The notes under the pieces were generated by a model. It was given only the letters and a program-made list of their open reading frames with translations, ran no database searches and was not told where the DNA came from. Made by a program: the position numbers and the translations under genes. A DNA stretch of 64,000 bases from JBEPTX01 sp041691795 (GTDB lineage Bacteria; Patescibacteriota; Saccharimonadia; Saccharimonadales; Saccharimonadaceae), in assembly GCA_041691795.1 (NCBI GenBank), contig JBEPTX010000001.1, positions 62,001 through 126,000 on the forward strand, read 5' to 3'. Position 1 is the first letter of the stretch, and every line of letters starts with the position of its first letter. Below, piece after piece: positions 6,734 through 16,441 of this stretch.

Positions 6734-9373
6734 TTATTGGCGATAAAATGGATCTTGCGGAGGTGGAGTTGGATCCTGTGGAAGAACGGGTTGCGAAGGT
6801 TGTGGACCTGGTGTAAATGGTTGCTGTGGTTGAACCATTTGCGGTTGTTGCATAGGTGTCGGTGCTTGTTGAACCGCTGGAGGACCGAATTGTCCAGGCT
6901 GCTGAGGGTATTGCTGAGGAACAGGTGCCGCCATAACAGGCATAGCAGCTGGCTGGAAAGTCTGAGCGCCATAGTGCCCCACCTGGAGTGTGTCGAGCCG
7001 ACGCAAGTGAATCAACAGCAAAATACCGAGAATAATCATTGCGACCACTGTAACGATAATCACCCCTATTGCAATTGTGACGAGCTGATTCATTAGCGAT
7101 GTGTCGCTGGTACTGCCGTATTTGGTGGCAGACAAATCTGCAAGTTTGCTCGCCGACTGATTAAAGCTATACATGCTGCCAGATTGGGCAAATTTGGCAT
7201 TGGCAACGCGATAATCGCCCTTGAAGTACGCGTCCACACCCTGCGCCCAGATATCTGAAATATCGCTCTTGTTTGTCAGAACAAGATTATTTTTGTCGAT
7301 CATTGCTGATAATTCGTTGATCGATCGAACGGTTCCACTGTCAAAACAGTGCTGATCAGGACAGTAGCTATGGCCATAGACGCCAAGTCCAACAAACTTG
7401 CCTGTTTCGTCAAAGGTCGGTGCTCCGTCATTACCAGGCAGAATAGGTTCGTTGGTTTCAATCAGCGGGTGACCGTCCTGTTGGAAAGTTTGGTTAACCA
7501 TTGATGAAGTAGCGACTGGGATATTTAAAATCTTATCAATCGTCAGGCTACTATCAACATAGGCGGGATATCCAATAATAGATAGTTTCTGGTTAGCCTT
7601 GATCCCATCACCCGCGCCAATCGTTACAACTGGGAATGAACCATCGGCTTTGAGTAAAGCAACATCAGTGGCGGACGCTTGTGTTCCAAAAGCCTCCTGA
7701 GCTGATTTACTGGCATCATAATCTGCCATGACGAATTTGGCCGGAATGACTGCATCGGAGTAAGCGAATTTTGGTTTATTACCAGATGAAAGATCGAGTA
7801 CAATTGGTTTGTCGGTTGGTTGAATCGCGTAGACATATGTTTCGTTTGCTGCCTGGATGTATTTATTCTGAATAACCGACCCTAAATTCTCTATTTTGGC
7901 GAGCGCATCTTGATTGCCGGTATTGGCGCCCGTCTTGAGATAATCGACATCCGTTTGGTAGATAACGCCAGATTTTAACAGGTAATCGAGTACTCGGCCC
8001 AGACGATCAAACATATCCGCCCGACTAGAAGCGAAATTAATATAGCCGTTGATCGCCGCTTTTGGATCATAACGAACCGCGTGACCAGCCGTAGCAATAT
8101 AACCGTCCTTGGAGATAAATGCACCGGTCGATATATTACCCGCACAGGCATCGGTCAATGTTGTGCCAGTCGTCCCATCAGCTAGTTTGAGCGCAATATC
8201 CGCACAATAGAGTGTTCCGATACGCATGACGCTTGGCTGGTTTTTGGCAATCGCTTTCAGGGCATTTTCGTCTTTGACATACGCTGGCGTCAGTTTGATT
8301 TGCGGGGTTATTGTGTCCTCCGGCGTATTTGATGTATCTGTTGAATCAGGCTGAGGTGGCGTTGTTGCCGCTTGTGCCAACACGACGTGTGCCGAAAGTG
8401 GCAGACTACTTGCAAGATACACAGGCTGGTACGAAACGGGTTTGGTTGTATCTACTTTGCCAGGGACAACAGGTTCCTGATATGTGATCATGCCTATTGT
8501 GTCTTCTAGCAGTGATGCGGCTGCGACAGAATCTGGACGAACATTAACGACACAGGCCGAATACGCCTGCGAATTCTGAATCGTGTAGTAGCAGTCATCG
8601 TAATTCTCTGTTGAAATGCGATAATTGTTGTTGTGTGTCGTATAACGAACCTTTTGATAGTCCGCACCGTTGATGTTTTGGTTGGCAGGTTTGGTAGATT
8701 CTATCGTAACAGTGGTGCTGTCGTCAGCAGTTGTCTGCCCCATGCGTTTTTTGGAATCAATCGCCACAAATGTACTAAGCGCAATTTCTCCCTTTGGTGT
8801 TGCATTGCCATTTGTTTTATCGGTGCCCGTACCTGCTGTTGCCGCCTTTGCCTCATCTGTAGTCAGCAAAGATGCTTTGTCGTAGCTACGAATCTCTAGT
8901 TCGGGTGGAAGTGTAATTGCAGCACGACTGGTATCTGTACTTTCCAGTGGTGTAATGCGAATCAGCCCATAGCCGCGCTTTTGTTTAAGATCATTGTTCT
9001 CGTAATGCTCGGTGCCTACTTGGTCACTCACGCCTTGAGCGGTAATGTGAGCAGAACCGACCTCGCCGTAACTGGTAAATAGTTGGTCTTGGTAACTGGT
9101 GGTAAATCCAAGATTTGATTGAATAGTGATCAGTTTGGAGAGTTTGGCGCTTGGTTGCAATGTGTTTGCCAGATCAGCACGCGCCTTGTCATCGACAACC
9201 GATGCACGCGGAATAATGAAATAGAGTGCAATCCCCAGTAGAACGATCAGAACACCGCCACAAATAAGCACTGTTTTAGAGATACGAGCAAAAGGCGTCT
9301 GTTGACGCTGCACTTTCGCCTGTAGTTTACCCGAAGCCTGTGGAATATACGGGTTGGTCGGTGAATCTTCCAT
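6734..9373 (-). CDS. Large bitopic membrane protein with degenerate trypsin-like domain
   Basis: An 879-residue protein with a short cytoplasmic N-terminus, a membrane helix near residues 33-53 (TVLICGGVLIVLLGIALYF), a large outer part, a second helix near 765-793 (IAIGVIIVTVVAMIILGILL) and an 85-residue Pro/Gln-rich tail. The outer part contains a trypsin/HtrA-like fold: His near 428 in ATAGHAV and Asp near 572 in ATDVALL. The nucleophile motif GNSGGP reads PGNDGAPTFD near 648, so the catalytic serine is aspartate. The first 200 outer residues match nothing I recognise. A -10 box (TATACT) sits about 12 bases upstream and overlaps the uvrB stop. Probably a non-catalytic surface or scaffolding protein. 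Confidence 0.75.
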   Translation of the reverse strand: MEDSPTNPYIPQASGKLQAKVQRQQTPFARISKTVLICGGVLIVLLGIALYFIIPRASVVDDKARADLANTLQPSAKLSKLITIQSNLGFTTSYQDQLFTSYGEVGSAHITAQGVSDQVGTEHYENNDLKQKRGYGLIRITPLESTDTSRAAITLPPELEIRSYDKASLLTTDEAKAATAGTGTDKTNGNATPKGEIALSTFVAIDSKKRMGQTTADDSTTVTIESTKPANQNINGADYQKVRYTTHNNNYRISTENYDDCYYTIQNSQAYSACVVNVRPDSVAAASLLEDTIGMITYQEPVVPGKVDTTKPVSYQPVYLASSLPLSAHVVLAQAATTPPQPDSTDTSNTPEDTITPQIKLTPAYVKDENALKAIAKNQPSVMRIGTLYCADIALKLADGTTGTTLTDACAGNISTGAFISKDGYIATAGHAVRYDPKAAINGYINFASSRADMFDRLGRVLDYLLKSGVIYQTDVDYLKTGANTGNQDALAKIENLGSVIQNKYIQAANETYVYAIQPTDKPIVLDLSSGNKPKFAYSDAVIPAKFVMADYDASKSAQEAFGTQASATDVALLKADGSFPVVTIGAGDGIKANQKLSIIGYPAYVDSSLTIDKILNIPVATSSMVNQTFQQDGHPLIETNEPILPGNDGAPTFDETGKFVGLGVYGHSYCPDQHCFDSGTVRSINELSAMIDKNNLVLTNKSDISDIWAQGVDAYFKGDYRVANAKFAQSGSMYSFNQSASKLADLSATKYGSTSDTSLMNQLVTIAIGVIIVTVVAMIILGILLLIHLRRLDTLQVGHYGAQTFQPAAMPVMAAPVPQQYPQQPGQFGPPAVQQAPTPMQQPQMVQPQQPFTPGPQPSQPVLPQDPTPPPQDPFYRQ

Positions 9374-9390
9374 GCTTATGGTTAAGTATA

Positions 9391-11361
9391 CTATATTTTT
9401 GTGCGGATTTCAGCAATGAAATCACGTAGTTCGGCTGCTTTTTCAAATTCCAAATTAGCGCTGGCTAATTCCATTTGTCCGCTGAGGTCTTTGATGAGTG
9501 ATTGGTACTCATCTTTTGGAATTTTCTTGAGGTCAATTTTTGGTTTGCCGTCATCTTTGTGTGGAATAATTGCACGCAAACCTTCATCGATGGCTTTATC
9601 AATACTGGTTGGCGTAATATTATGCTCGATATTATATTTTTCCTGGATAGTACGACGACGATTTGTTTCATCAATAGCGGCTTGCATCGAACGGGTCATC
9701 TTGTCGGCGTACATTATTACTCGACCATCCAAGTGACGTGCGGCACGACCGACAGTTTGAATGAGTGCATTTTCGCTTCGCAAAAAGCCTTCTTTATCAG
9801 CATCCATAATCGCCACCATGCTCACTTCTGGAAGATCCAAGCCTTCGCGTAACAGGTTAATTCCAATTAATACATCATACACGCCGCTACGTAAATCCTT
9901 TAAAATATCACCACGTTCCAAGGTATCGACGTCGCTATGGATGTATGCCGTTTTAATACCGATGTCAATCAGATATTGGCTCAAATCTTCGGCCATTCGT
10001 TTCGTCAGTGTTGTCACAAGAACACGTTGATTCTTGGCTGTTCTATCACGAATTTCAGCGATCAAATCATCAACTTGGCCTTTGGTCGGGCGAATTTCAA
10101 TCTCTGGGTCCAGCAGTCCAGTTGGGCGAATGACTTGTTGTGCAGGTTCGGGACTATGCGCAAGTTCGTACTCGCCCGGCGTTGCCGATACGTAGATTGC
10201 TTGGTTGATATGCGTGTCGAATTCGGCAAATGTCAGTGGACGGTTATCAAGTGCACTTGGCAGCCTAAACCCGTATTCAACCAATACTTCCTTGCGCGCG
10301 CGATCGCCGTTGTACATACCGCGAACCTGTGGCAATGACATGTGGCTTTCGTCGACTAACAGTAGGAAATCATCTGGGAAATAGTCCAATAAAGTTGCGG
10401 GTTGTTCGCCAGGTTCACGATTTGTCAGATAGCGACTATAATTTTCGATTCCTTTTACAAATCCAGTTTCTTCTAACATCTCGATGTCGTACTTTGTACG
10501 CTGCGACAATCGTTGGGCTTCGAGTAACTTGTCATGCTTTTCAAACCATTCCAAACGTTCGGCATATTCCCTTTTGATGTTTCCAATCGCGTGTTCCAGC
10601 TTTTGTTTTGGCGTCACATAGTGACTGGATGGAAAGATTGTTGTCTCACTCGGCTCGCCCAAGATTTCGCCAGTCAGCGGATCGATACGCGTAATCCGAT
10701 CGACAACATCACCGAAAAATTCGATACGATACGCAACATCACTACCGGCCGGGAAAACATCAACAACGTCACCCTTGACGCGGAATGTCCCCCGATGAAA
10801 ATCCATATCATTGCGTTGATATTGAATATCGGTGAGTAGTCGAACAAATTTATCTTGTTGACGCTTTTCATCTTTTTTGACCGTAATCGACATTTCGGCG
10901 TAATCATCAGGCGACCCAATACCATAAATACAACTGACACTGGCGACGATAATTGTATCTCGACGTGTCAACAAAGCACTGGTTGCTGCATGACGCAAAC
11001 GATCAATTTCGTCATTGATTTTGCTATCTTTTTCGATGTAGGTATCACTACTCGCCATGTACGCTTCTGGCTGGTAATAATCAAAATAACTGACAAAATA
11101 ATGAACTTCACTATCTGGGAAAAATGATTTGAATTCGCTATACAGCTGTGCAGCCAGTGTTTTGTTGTGTGCAAGTACCAATGTTGGTGTCTGACGATCC
11201 TGAATAATATTCGCCATCGTGAATGTCTTGCCCGAACCGGTCACACCCAAAAGCGTCTGCTCACGTTCGCCTTTATTAAGCCCGTCGATCAATTGAGCAA
11301 TCGCCGTCGGCTGATCACCGGTTGGCTGATAATGTGTTTCGAGGCGGAATTTTTGATCCAT
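9391..11361 (-). CDS. uvrB: UvrABC excision repair subunit B
   Basis: UvrB damages-verifying helicase-like subunit of nucleotide excision repair, 656 residues, full length. It shows GVTGSGKTFT (Walker A), the beta-hairpin region YFDYYQPEAY, DESH Walker B, the SATPG motif, and the QTVGRAAR helicase motif VI, ending with the UVR domain (EFEKAAELRDFIAEI) that contacts UvrC. A TATAAT -10 box (complement of 11369-11374) lies 7 bases before the ATG and there is no room for a Shine-Dalgarno leader beyond it, so the mRNA is probably leaderless. It sits downstream of the carbon operon with its own promoter. Confidence 0.97.
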   Translation of the reverse strand: MDQKFRLETHYQPTGDQPTAIAQLIDGLNKGEREQTLLGVTGSGKTFTMANIIQDRQTPTLVLAHNKTLAAQLYSEFKSFFPDSEVHYFVSYFDYYQPEAYMASSDTYIEKDSKINDEIDRLRHAATSALLTRRDTIIVASVSCIYGIGSPDDYAEMSITVKKDEKRQQDKFVRLLTDIQYQRNDMDFHRGTFRVKGDVVDVFPAGSDVAYRIEFFGDVVDRITRIDPLTGEILGEPSETTIFPSSHYVTPKQKLEHAIGNIKREYAERLEWFEKHDKLLEAQRLSQRTKYDIEMLEETGFVKGIENYSRYLTNREPGEQPATLLDYFPDDFLLLVDESHMSLPQVRGMYNGDRARKEVLVEYGFRLPSALDNRPLTFAEFDTHINQAIYVSATPGEYELAHSPEPAQQVIRPTGLLDPEIEIRPTKGQVDDLIAEIRDRTAKNQRVLVTTLTKRMAEDLSQYLIDIGIKTAYIHSDVDTLERGDILKDLRSGVYDVLIGINLLREGLDLPEVSMVAIMDADKEGFLRSENALIQTVGRAARHLDGRVIMYADKMTRSMQAAIDETNRRRTIQEKYNIEHNITPTSIDKAIDEGLRAIIPHKDDGKPKIDLKKIPKDEYQSLIKDLSGQMELASANLEFEKAAELRDFIAEIRTKI

Positions 11362-11395
11362 CTCTCTTATTATACGCTAGAAGTCAGCCGATGTC

Positions 11396-12007
11396 TCAGC
11401 CTTGGCCAGCACGTTTTGAACTGACTTGGCTATCGGTGCCATCATCATGAAAATCTGCATATTTTTTGTCGAGTGCCTTGATGACTTTGTCGACCAGGCG
11501 TTCTGGGTCGGTGTCATAGATCACATCATTCGCGCCAGGGGCTTCAACATTCTCAAGTAGTGTTGGAATATAATCAGCCAGGCCGCCACTGCCCAGTAGT
11601 ACACCACACACTTTTCGGCTTTCGAGTGCCGTCGATAATTCGTGCAAGCTTCCCATTCGGCCACCAACCGTAATAACAGCGTCGCTACTTCGAATCAGGT
11701 GAACATCGCGCCCAACATAGGCCATACCAGTAAAATTGATATAATCGAATTCAACAGTCGGCAATTTGTAAGTCGAAACATGCTCACGAAACGAACTAGC
11801 TGGTGAAAATCCAATCGATACACCATGACGATGATTCTCGACACTTTTGTACCCCATGGCTGCGTAATGCGGCAATCCAACTGTGGCACCGGTCAGTAGT
11901 GTTTTGCCTTTTTTGGCTATCACTTTTCCTAAATCATAGGCCAATTGGTGCGATGCGGTGACTGTATCACCACTGGCTGCACCAGAAATACAGATTTGGT
12001 ATCGCAT
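11396..12007 (-). CDS. LOG/SLOG-family nucleotide-binding protein
   Basis: A 203-residue Rossmann-like protein of the LOG (lysine-decarboxylase-like, SLOG) group. It begins ICISGAASGDT, continues TLLTGATVGLPHYAAMG and has VGGRMGSLHEL, the counterpart of the PGGxGTxxE active loop; here the Thr is Ser. LOG proteins release bases from nucleotide monophosphates or sense nucleotides; the substrate is unknown. The start shares one base with the stop of the 503-residue PfkB gene, so it is the last gene of the gap-rpiB-rpe-tkt-fba-pfkB operon, suggesting a nucleotide or sugar-phosphate role. Confidence 0.8.
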   Translation of the reverse strand: MRYQICISGAASGDTVTASHQLAYDLGKVIAKKGKTLLTGATVGLPHYAAMGYKSVENHRHGVSIGFSPASSFREHVSTYKLPTVEFDYINFTGMAYVGRDVHLIRSSDAVITVGGRMGSLHELSTALESRKVCGVLLGSGGLADYIPTLLENVEAPGANDVIYDTDPERLVDKVIKALDKKYADFHDDGTDSQVSSKRAGQG

Positions 12008-13518
12008 TATTCAACATTCCTTAATCTGTAATCCTCAGGTGCGTGCTCAAGAAGATCCTGGATTTTACTTTTGCTCAAAAGCCCTGCCTGTGCACCCAGA
12101 CTTTGTACTACACTCATGCTATTAATTGGTGCCCAGGTAAGCGCGATATCCATAGATTCGCCCATGGCAAGCCCGGCTACGATCGTTGATGCGAATGCAT
12201 CACCTGCACCTGTACGGTCAAGTGGTGGCGCTGGATCGGGATAATTTGGAATGGTGACGAGTTTATAGTCATACGACGCATATGAACCATTTGGACCATC
12301 AGTAATAACGACAATTTGTGGACCCAGATCATGCAAACCATTTGCCAACTCGCGGATTGAATCATACGATTTGCCCGTCACATCAACTGCCTCTTCGCGG
12401 TTCATCACAATGATATGACTGTGACGATAGATCCCAGCTAGTTTGTCTTTGCCCCACTTAAATTGGAATGTTCCTGGTTGGAACGCTAGTTTAGTCTCGG
12501 GATGTGCTTCTAAATATTTCAAAAGGTCCTCATGGAGTTGCCAGGCCGATTCACTAATAAGTGACAAATAAATCCAATCTGGAACATCTGCTGGTTCTTG
12601 CCATGTATATTTATACTCTTCATTTTTAACCAAAATTGTTCGCTCTGCACCAAGCCGCAAAACATAGTAATAGTTCGATTTAATACCACTCTGAACAGAG
12701 AGAGTCGTCGTGTCAACTTGTTCCTGAGCAAGATACTTTAGTGAATCTTTCCCAGGTAAATCATCTCCCAGGTAGGCCATCAAACCAGCGCGAACGCCCA
12801 GACGGCTCATTGAAACGGCTGCATTCGGCGACGGGCCAACCGCCTGGACAATATCGACATGATCGTATGGTGGCTTGCTACCAAATGGCAGACTTAATCT
12901 TTTGCTCCCGTCATCATCAGTATCAACACGTGCAACGTCTTCGTTCAATTTGATAAAAGCATCAGTAAATATATCACCAATTGCTAATATATATGGGCTA
13001 TTCGAATCATCTGAAGTTACTGGGTTTTGATACGACGGATAACCCTCGTCCTGGGGTGGTTTGAGTCCGATTTGTTCGGCCAATTCATGGACCATCATAT
13101 TATCTGTACGATCATGATCGGCATAACGTTTGATAATTTCAGCCCGTAGATGTCGCTGACCATGAGCAACCGTCCGTTCACCATATGGTAGTTCGTGGTG
13201 TACGTTTTCGATCACATCAAGGATATTGAACGAGACAGGACCCTCGCCCAGCGCCATCAGTACATAGTCAGTCTCGCTTAGTATTGATTCGACATTACCA
13301 CCTTTGACCAAACTATTCAGCGCCCAATATAGCTCTTCGCCAGTTGTATCTGCCGGATCAAGACTCAAACGTCGCATCACCACGTGGGCGTGTTCGGTAA
13401 TGTCAGAAATCAATCTTACATCGACTCCGGCACCGCCAGTTGCTTTTTCAAGTTCGCCAATATTTGCACCAAAAAGTGGATGGTCGCTCCCCAGGAGGTC
13501 TTTGAGAAATTTTGTCAT
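12007..13518 (-). CDS. PfkB-family sugar kinase with unusual N-terminal extension
   Basis: A 503-residue protein: residues about 175-500 form a ribokinase/PfkB kinase, with ILAIGDIFTDAFIKL at its start, the second PfkB signature DRTGAGDAF (catalytic Asp) and ITDGPNGSYA. The first about 170 residues are an acidic helical extension I do not recognise; typical family members are 300-330 long. The second gene product at 13558 is a normal-length PfkB kinase, so this operon carries two. An extended -10 (TGATATAAT) lies 9 bases before its ATG in the 39-base gap, giving an internal promoter. Substrate (fructose-6-P, sedoheptulose-7-P, ribose or nucleoside) is not determinable. Confidence 0.82.
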   Translation of the reverse strand: MTKFLKDLLGSDHPLFGANIGELEKATGGAGVDVRLISDITEHAHVVMRRLSLDPADTTGEELYWALNSLVKGGNVESILSETDYVLMALGEGPVSFNILDVIENVHHELPYGERTVAHGQRHLRAEIIKRYADHDRTDNMMVHELAEQIGLKPPQDEGYPSYQNPVTSDDSNSPYILAIGDIFTDAFIKLNEDVARVDTDDDGSKRLSLPFGSKPPYDHVDIVQAVGPSPNAAVSMSRLGVRAGLMAYLGDDLPGKDSLKYLAQEQVDTTTLSVQSGIKSNYYYVLRLGAERTILVKNEEYKYTWQEPADVPDWIYLSLISESAWQLHEDLLKYLEAHPETKLAFQPGTFQFKWGKDKLAGIYRHSHIIVMNREEAVDVTGKSYDSIRELANGLHDLGPQIVVITDGPNGSYASYDYKLVTIPNYPDPAPPLDRTGAGDAFASTIVAGLAMGESMDIALTWAPINSMSVVQSLGAQAGLLSKSKIQDLLEHAPEDYRLRNVE

Positions 13519-13557
13519 ACTACGGATATTATATCACGCTTATGTTTAAGTTTAGTC

Positions 13558-14523
13558 CTAGAAATCTGTCTCGTCGATCGGCATATCATGCAGTTTGACA
13601 CCGTGATGCAAAATACCTGTTTTGGCACCAACAAAGTTAACGACCGAAGTCGAGTTGGCACTGGCAAAAATAATGCTTTCTTTGAGGGTTTTGCCCTGCG
13701 CCAACTGACTCAAAAAACCTGAGCCAAACGCATCACCTGCGCCCGTCCGATCGATGACTGGCACATCCTCGTACATCCCAGCCTGAACAACTGTAACACC
13801 GTTGGTCGCGATCACTCCGTTTGGTCCGTCACTCACAATCGCGACCGGACAATAATGATAGAGATGCCGCACGAGCTCTTCGGACGACGTGCCCTCGACC
13901 AGCAGCTGAGCTTCTTCCTTGTTCATCACGACAACCTCAACATCCTCGAGTAGTGTTCGTAGTTTGGCCGCATGATCAAGCTCGAGACCTGATGGATTCA
14001 TCATGATTTTGATCCCCTCGCGTGTCGCCTGCGAAATAATTTTTTCTAGTAATTCCATATTGTTGACCGACGAAAGATACAGCCAGTCGGCGTTTTTAAT
14101 ATCGCGCAGATGGAATGGCGATTCAGTACTCTTAAGTGACGACCCTGCGTAGTTTAGTACGGTACGCTCACCAGTTGGCGCCAACAGAATTGTCGAATAG
14201 CTTGCTTTCCAATGATCACGTTGCAGGACATTCGACGTATCGACATTATCCTCATCAAGCGCCGCCAAAATACCCTGGCTGACGACATCAGTTCCCAGTG
14301 TCCAGAAATATGAACAGTGGAATCCCTGTCGGGCAAATGTTACGGCCGCATTCGTTGCATTGCCACCGGTAGAAAAAATCGCCTCATCAATATGGATTTT
14401 TTTGCCAAGTGGCAGTTGTTCATAAATAACACCTTTGTGTTTGTATGGCTGAAAATCCTTACTTGACGACAAAAAGACATCTTGCGATGCTTTGCCAATC
14501 GTGATGAAACGTAGTTCGTTCAT
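13558..14523 (-). CDS. PfkB-family carbohydrate kinase
   Basis: A 321-residue ribokinase-family kinase. It has the first signature region STGGNATNAAVTFARQG, a DGPNGVIATNG segment, and the second signature DRTGAGDAFGSG with its catalytic aspartate. The start overlaps the stop of the aldolase gene (ATTA junction at 14523), so the two are coupled. Because no PfkA-type 6-phosphofructokinase is visible in the window and this gene abuts a class II aldolase, a sugar-phosphate kinase role (fructose-6-P or sedoheptulose-7-P) is attractive, but ribokinase or nucleoside kinase activity is equally compatible with the sequence. Confidence 0.87.
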   Translation of the reverse strand: MNELRFITIGKASQDVFLSSSKDFQPYKHKGVIYEQLPLGKKIHIDEAIFSTGGNATNAAVTFARQGFHCSYFWTLGTDVVSQGILAALDEDNVDTSNVLQRDHWKASYSTILLAPTGERTVLNYAGSSLKSTESPFHLRDIKNADWLYLSSVNNMELLEKIISQATREGIKIMMNPSGLELDHAAKLRTLLEDVEVVVMNKEEAQLLVEGTSSEELVRHLYHYCPVAIVSDGPNGVIATNGVTVVQAGMYEDVPVIDRTGAGDAFGSGFLSQLAQGKTLKESIIFASANSTSVVNFVGAKTGILHHGVKLHDMPIDETDF

Positions 14524-15434
14524 TAGACGACTGCTTTGCCCGCACTGCCAAAGGCTTGGATTTTTTCTTCGACGACTGCCTGAACCGCTTCGTAGACTTG
14601 CGGCATCAGTTTGACGACAGCGTATTCGTTAGGATTGTCAGCCAGAACTTTTTCAAGCGTTGTACGGAACGTATAGCGCATGTCACTGTTTATATTGATC
14701 TTACTGACGCCAATTTTGGCGGCTTCTTCAAAGTAGTGGAGTGGTGTGTCGCTTCCGCCGTGCAAACTAATTTGACAGTCGATCGCCTCACGGATTTCAC
14801 GGAGCAGGTCAAGATCAAGCTCTTTTGGTACCGGATATTTACCATGGAGATTACCAACGGCTGCCGCAAAGGTATCAATACCTGTCGCATCGACAAAGAC
14901 TTTGGTCGCAGTTGGATTACTAAAGGTTTTTTTGATTGCCTCGTAATCAATCGTTTCCTCGTGAACATTACTACTACCACCAAAATAGTGCGGCTCCGAT
15001 TCGACCAACGCACCCGTAAATTTGGCATACTCAACAACTTCGCGCGTTTTTTCGACAATTTCAGCGTTGGTGGCATCATGATTTGCCTGAGAAATATCAA
15101 TATGAATGAATTCAAATCCGGCATCAATTGCGCGTTTGCAATCATCGACTGTTGGACTATGGTCGAGGTTTATATACATTTCAACCCCGTATTCAGCGCG
15201 GTAATTGTCGACCATGTCGCGGATGTTTTCCAGACCAAGAGCTTTCACTTCTCCGTCACTTACCTCGACAAGAACAGGCGAATTCAGCTTTTGAGCAGCA
15301 CGTGCAACGGCAATCAATGTTTCTTGGTTATCAAGATTAAAGGCACCGACGGCAAAATGCTGACTGCGACTGCGCTGATACAAATGTCGTGCGCGCATTG
15401 TATTTGCTCTGATCTGACTAATGCTCAAACTCAT
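14523..15434 (-). CDS. Class II fructose-bisphosphate aldolase family protein
   Basis: A zinc-dependent class II aldolase of 303 residues, cleaving or forming fructose- or sedoheptulose-bisphosphate (or tagatose-bisphosphate). Seen: GAFNLDNQETL near the start, INLDHSPTVDDC with the catalytic Asp and zinc-binding His, E in ALVESEPHYFGG, the second zinc His in AVGNLHGKYP, and the third in ISLHGGSDTP followed by KININSDMR phosphate binding. It lies between the split transketolase and the PfkB kinase. Which bisphosphate it uses cannot be read from sequence; the operon would suit both C6 and C7. Confidence 0.9.
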   Translation of the reverse strand: MSLSISQIRANTMRARHLYQRSRSQHFAVGAFNLDNQETLIAVARAAQKLNSPVLVEVSDGEVKALGLENIRDMVDNYRAEYGVEMYINLDHSPTVDDCKRAIDAGFEFIHIDISQANHDATNAEIVEKTREVVEYAKFTGALVESEPHYFGGSSNVHEETIDYEAIKKTFSNPTATKVFVDATGIDTFAAAVGNLHGKYPVPKELDLDLLREIREAIDCQISLHGGSDTPLHYFEEAAKIGVSKININSDMRYTFRTTLEKVLADNPNEYAVVKLMPQVYEAVQAVVEEKIQAFGSAGKAVV

Positions 15435-15442
15435 ATTTCCTC

Positions 15443-16441
15443 CTAATAATCCCTGTGATATTGTGGTACGTTATCGATAAATTCTTTGGCTACGATGGCG
15501 ATCTTGGCACCGGTCAGTCCGAAATGATCTAATAGCTCGTTCGGTGCACCACTCTCGCCAAAATGATCCAGCATACCAACGCGTTTCAGCGGTGTTGGTT
15601 TTTTCTCACCGAGTAGTTCGGCAATTGCACCACCAAATCCGCCATTGATTTGAGCTTCCTCGGCCGTCAGTACACGACCAGTTTTAGCAACGCTAGACAA
15701 AATCGTTTCTTCGTCGAGTGGTTTAATTGTTGGTACATGCACAACTTCAGCGCTAATCCCATGTTTTTCTAATTCTTTGGCAGCGACCATCAGTTGATAC
15801 GTCATCGTACCAGTTCCCAGCAAGCTAATATCGTGACCCTCGCGCAGAACGTAAGCCTTGCCAATTTCAAACGGCGATTCATCAGTGCTGAAAATCGGTG
15901 TTTTTTCGCGCGCCAGACGAATATAGGTTGGTTTACCATTTTCGGCAACTAATTTCGTCGCTTTTTCGGCTTCGATACTATCGCCAGGCACAACCACAAT
16001 CATATTTGGGAGTACGCGCATCAGGGCAATATCCTCGAGCATCTGGTGAGTCGCGCCGTCAGGCCCCACGCTGACACCAGCATGCGAACCAACAATTTTG
16101 ACGGGCTGATCATTGAGTGCGATGGTCGTACGAATTTGTTCCCAGTTACGGCCAGGACTAAACGCTGCGTAGCTACTTGTAAATGGAATTTTGCCAGCTC
16201 GGGCCATCCCACTGGCGACCGTCACAAGGTTTTGTTCGGCAACACCCATCTCTATGAAACGCTCTGGAAATGCCTCTTTAAACTTGCTAATCTGCGTACT
16301 ATCAGTCAAATCAGCACATAGAGCAACGATTTGGTCATTCGTTTCCCCTGCAGCCTTTAACCCACGGCCAAACCCAGCCCGAATCGGCTCTTGAATAACA
16401 TCATCAGCAAAAAGATCAGGGTTTAGAGGATAATGACTCAT
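15443..16441 (-). CDS. Transketolase, C-terminal subunit
   Basis: The pyrimidine-binding and C-terminal half of a split transketolase, 332 residues, working as a heterotetramer with the product of 16438-17307. It shows RFIEMGVAEQNLVTVASGMA (the Glu activating thiamine diphosphate), SSYAAFSPGRNWEQIRT and the C-terminal regulatory fold. Split transketolases are common in archaea and reduced bacteria. It overlaps the N-terminal subunit gene by 4 bases, ensuring paired synthesis, and precedes the aldolase gene by 8 bases. DXS-like or pyruvate-dehydrogenase beta subunits share the fold, but the neighbour and operon support transketolase. Confidence 0.9.
   Translation of the reverse strand: MSHYPLNPDLFADDVIQEPIRAGFGRGLKAAGETNDQIVALCADLTDSTQISKFKEAFPERFIEMGVAEQNLVTVASGMARAGKIPFTSSYAAFSPGRNWEQIRTTIALNDQPVKIVGSHAGVSVGPDGATHQMLEDIALMRVLPNMIVVVPGDSIEAEKATKLVAENGKPTYIRLAREKTPIFSTDESPFEIGKAYVLREGHDISLLGTGTMTYQLMVAAKELEKHGISAEVVHVPTIKPLDEETILSSVAKTGRVLTAEEAQINGGFGGAIAELLGEKKPTPLKRVGMLDHFGESGAPNELLDHFGLTGAKIAIVAKEFIDNVPQYHRDY

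Noticed and set aside
14556..15446. A 296-codon open frame on the + strand opposite the aldolase gene
   Set aside because: It mirrors a clear class II aldolase, has Phe/Cys/His-rich composition typical of antisense frames, and has no ribosome site or known motif.
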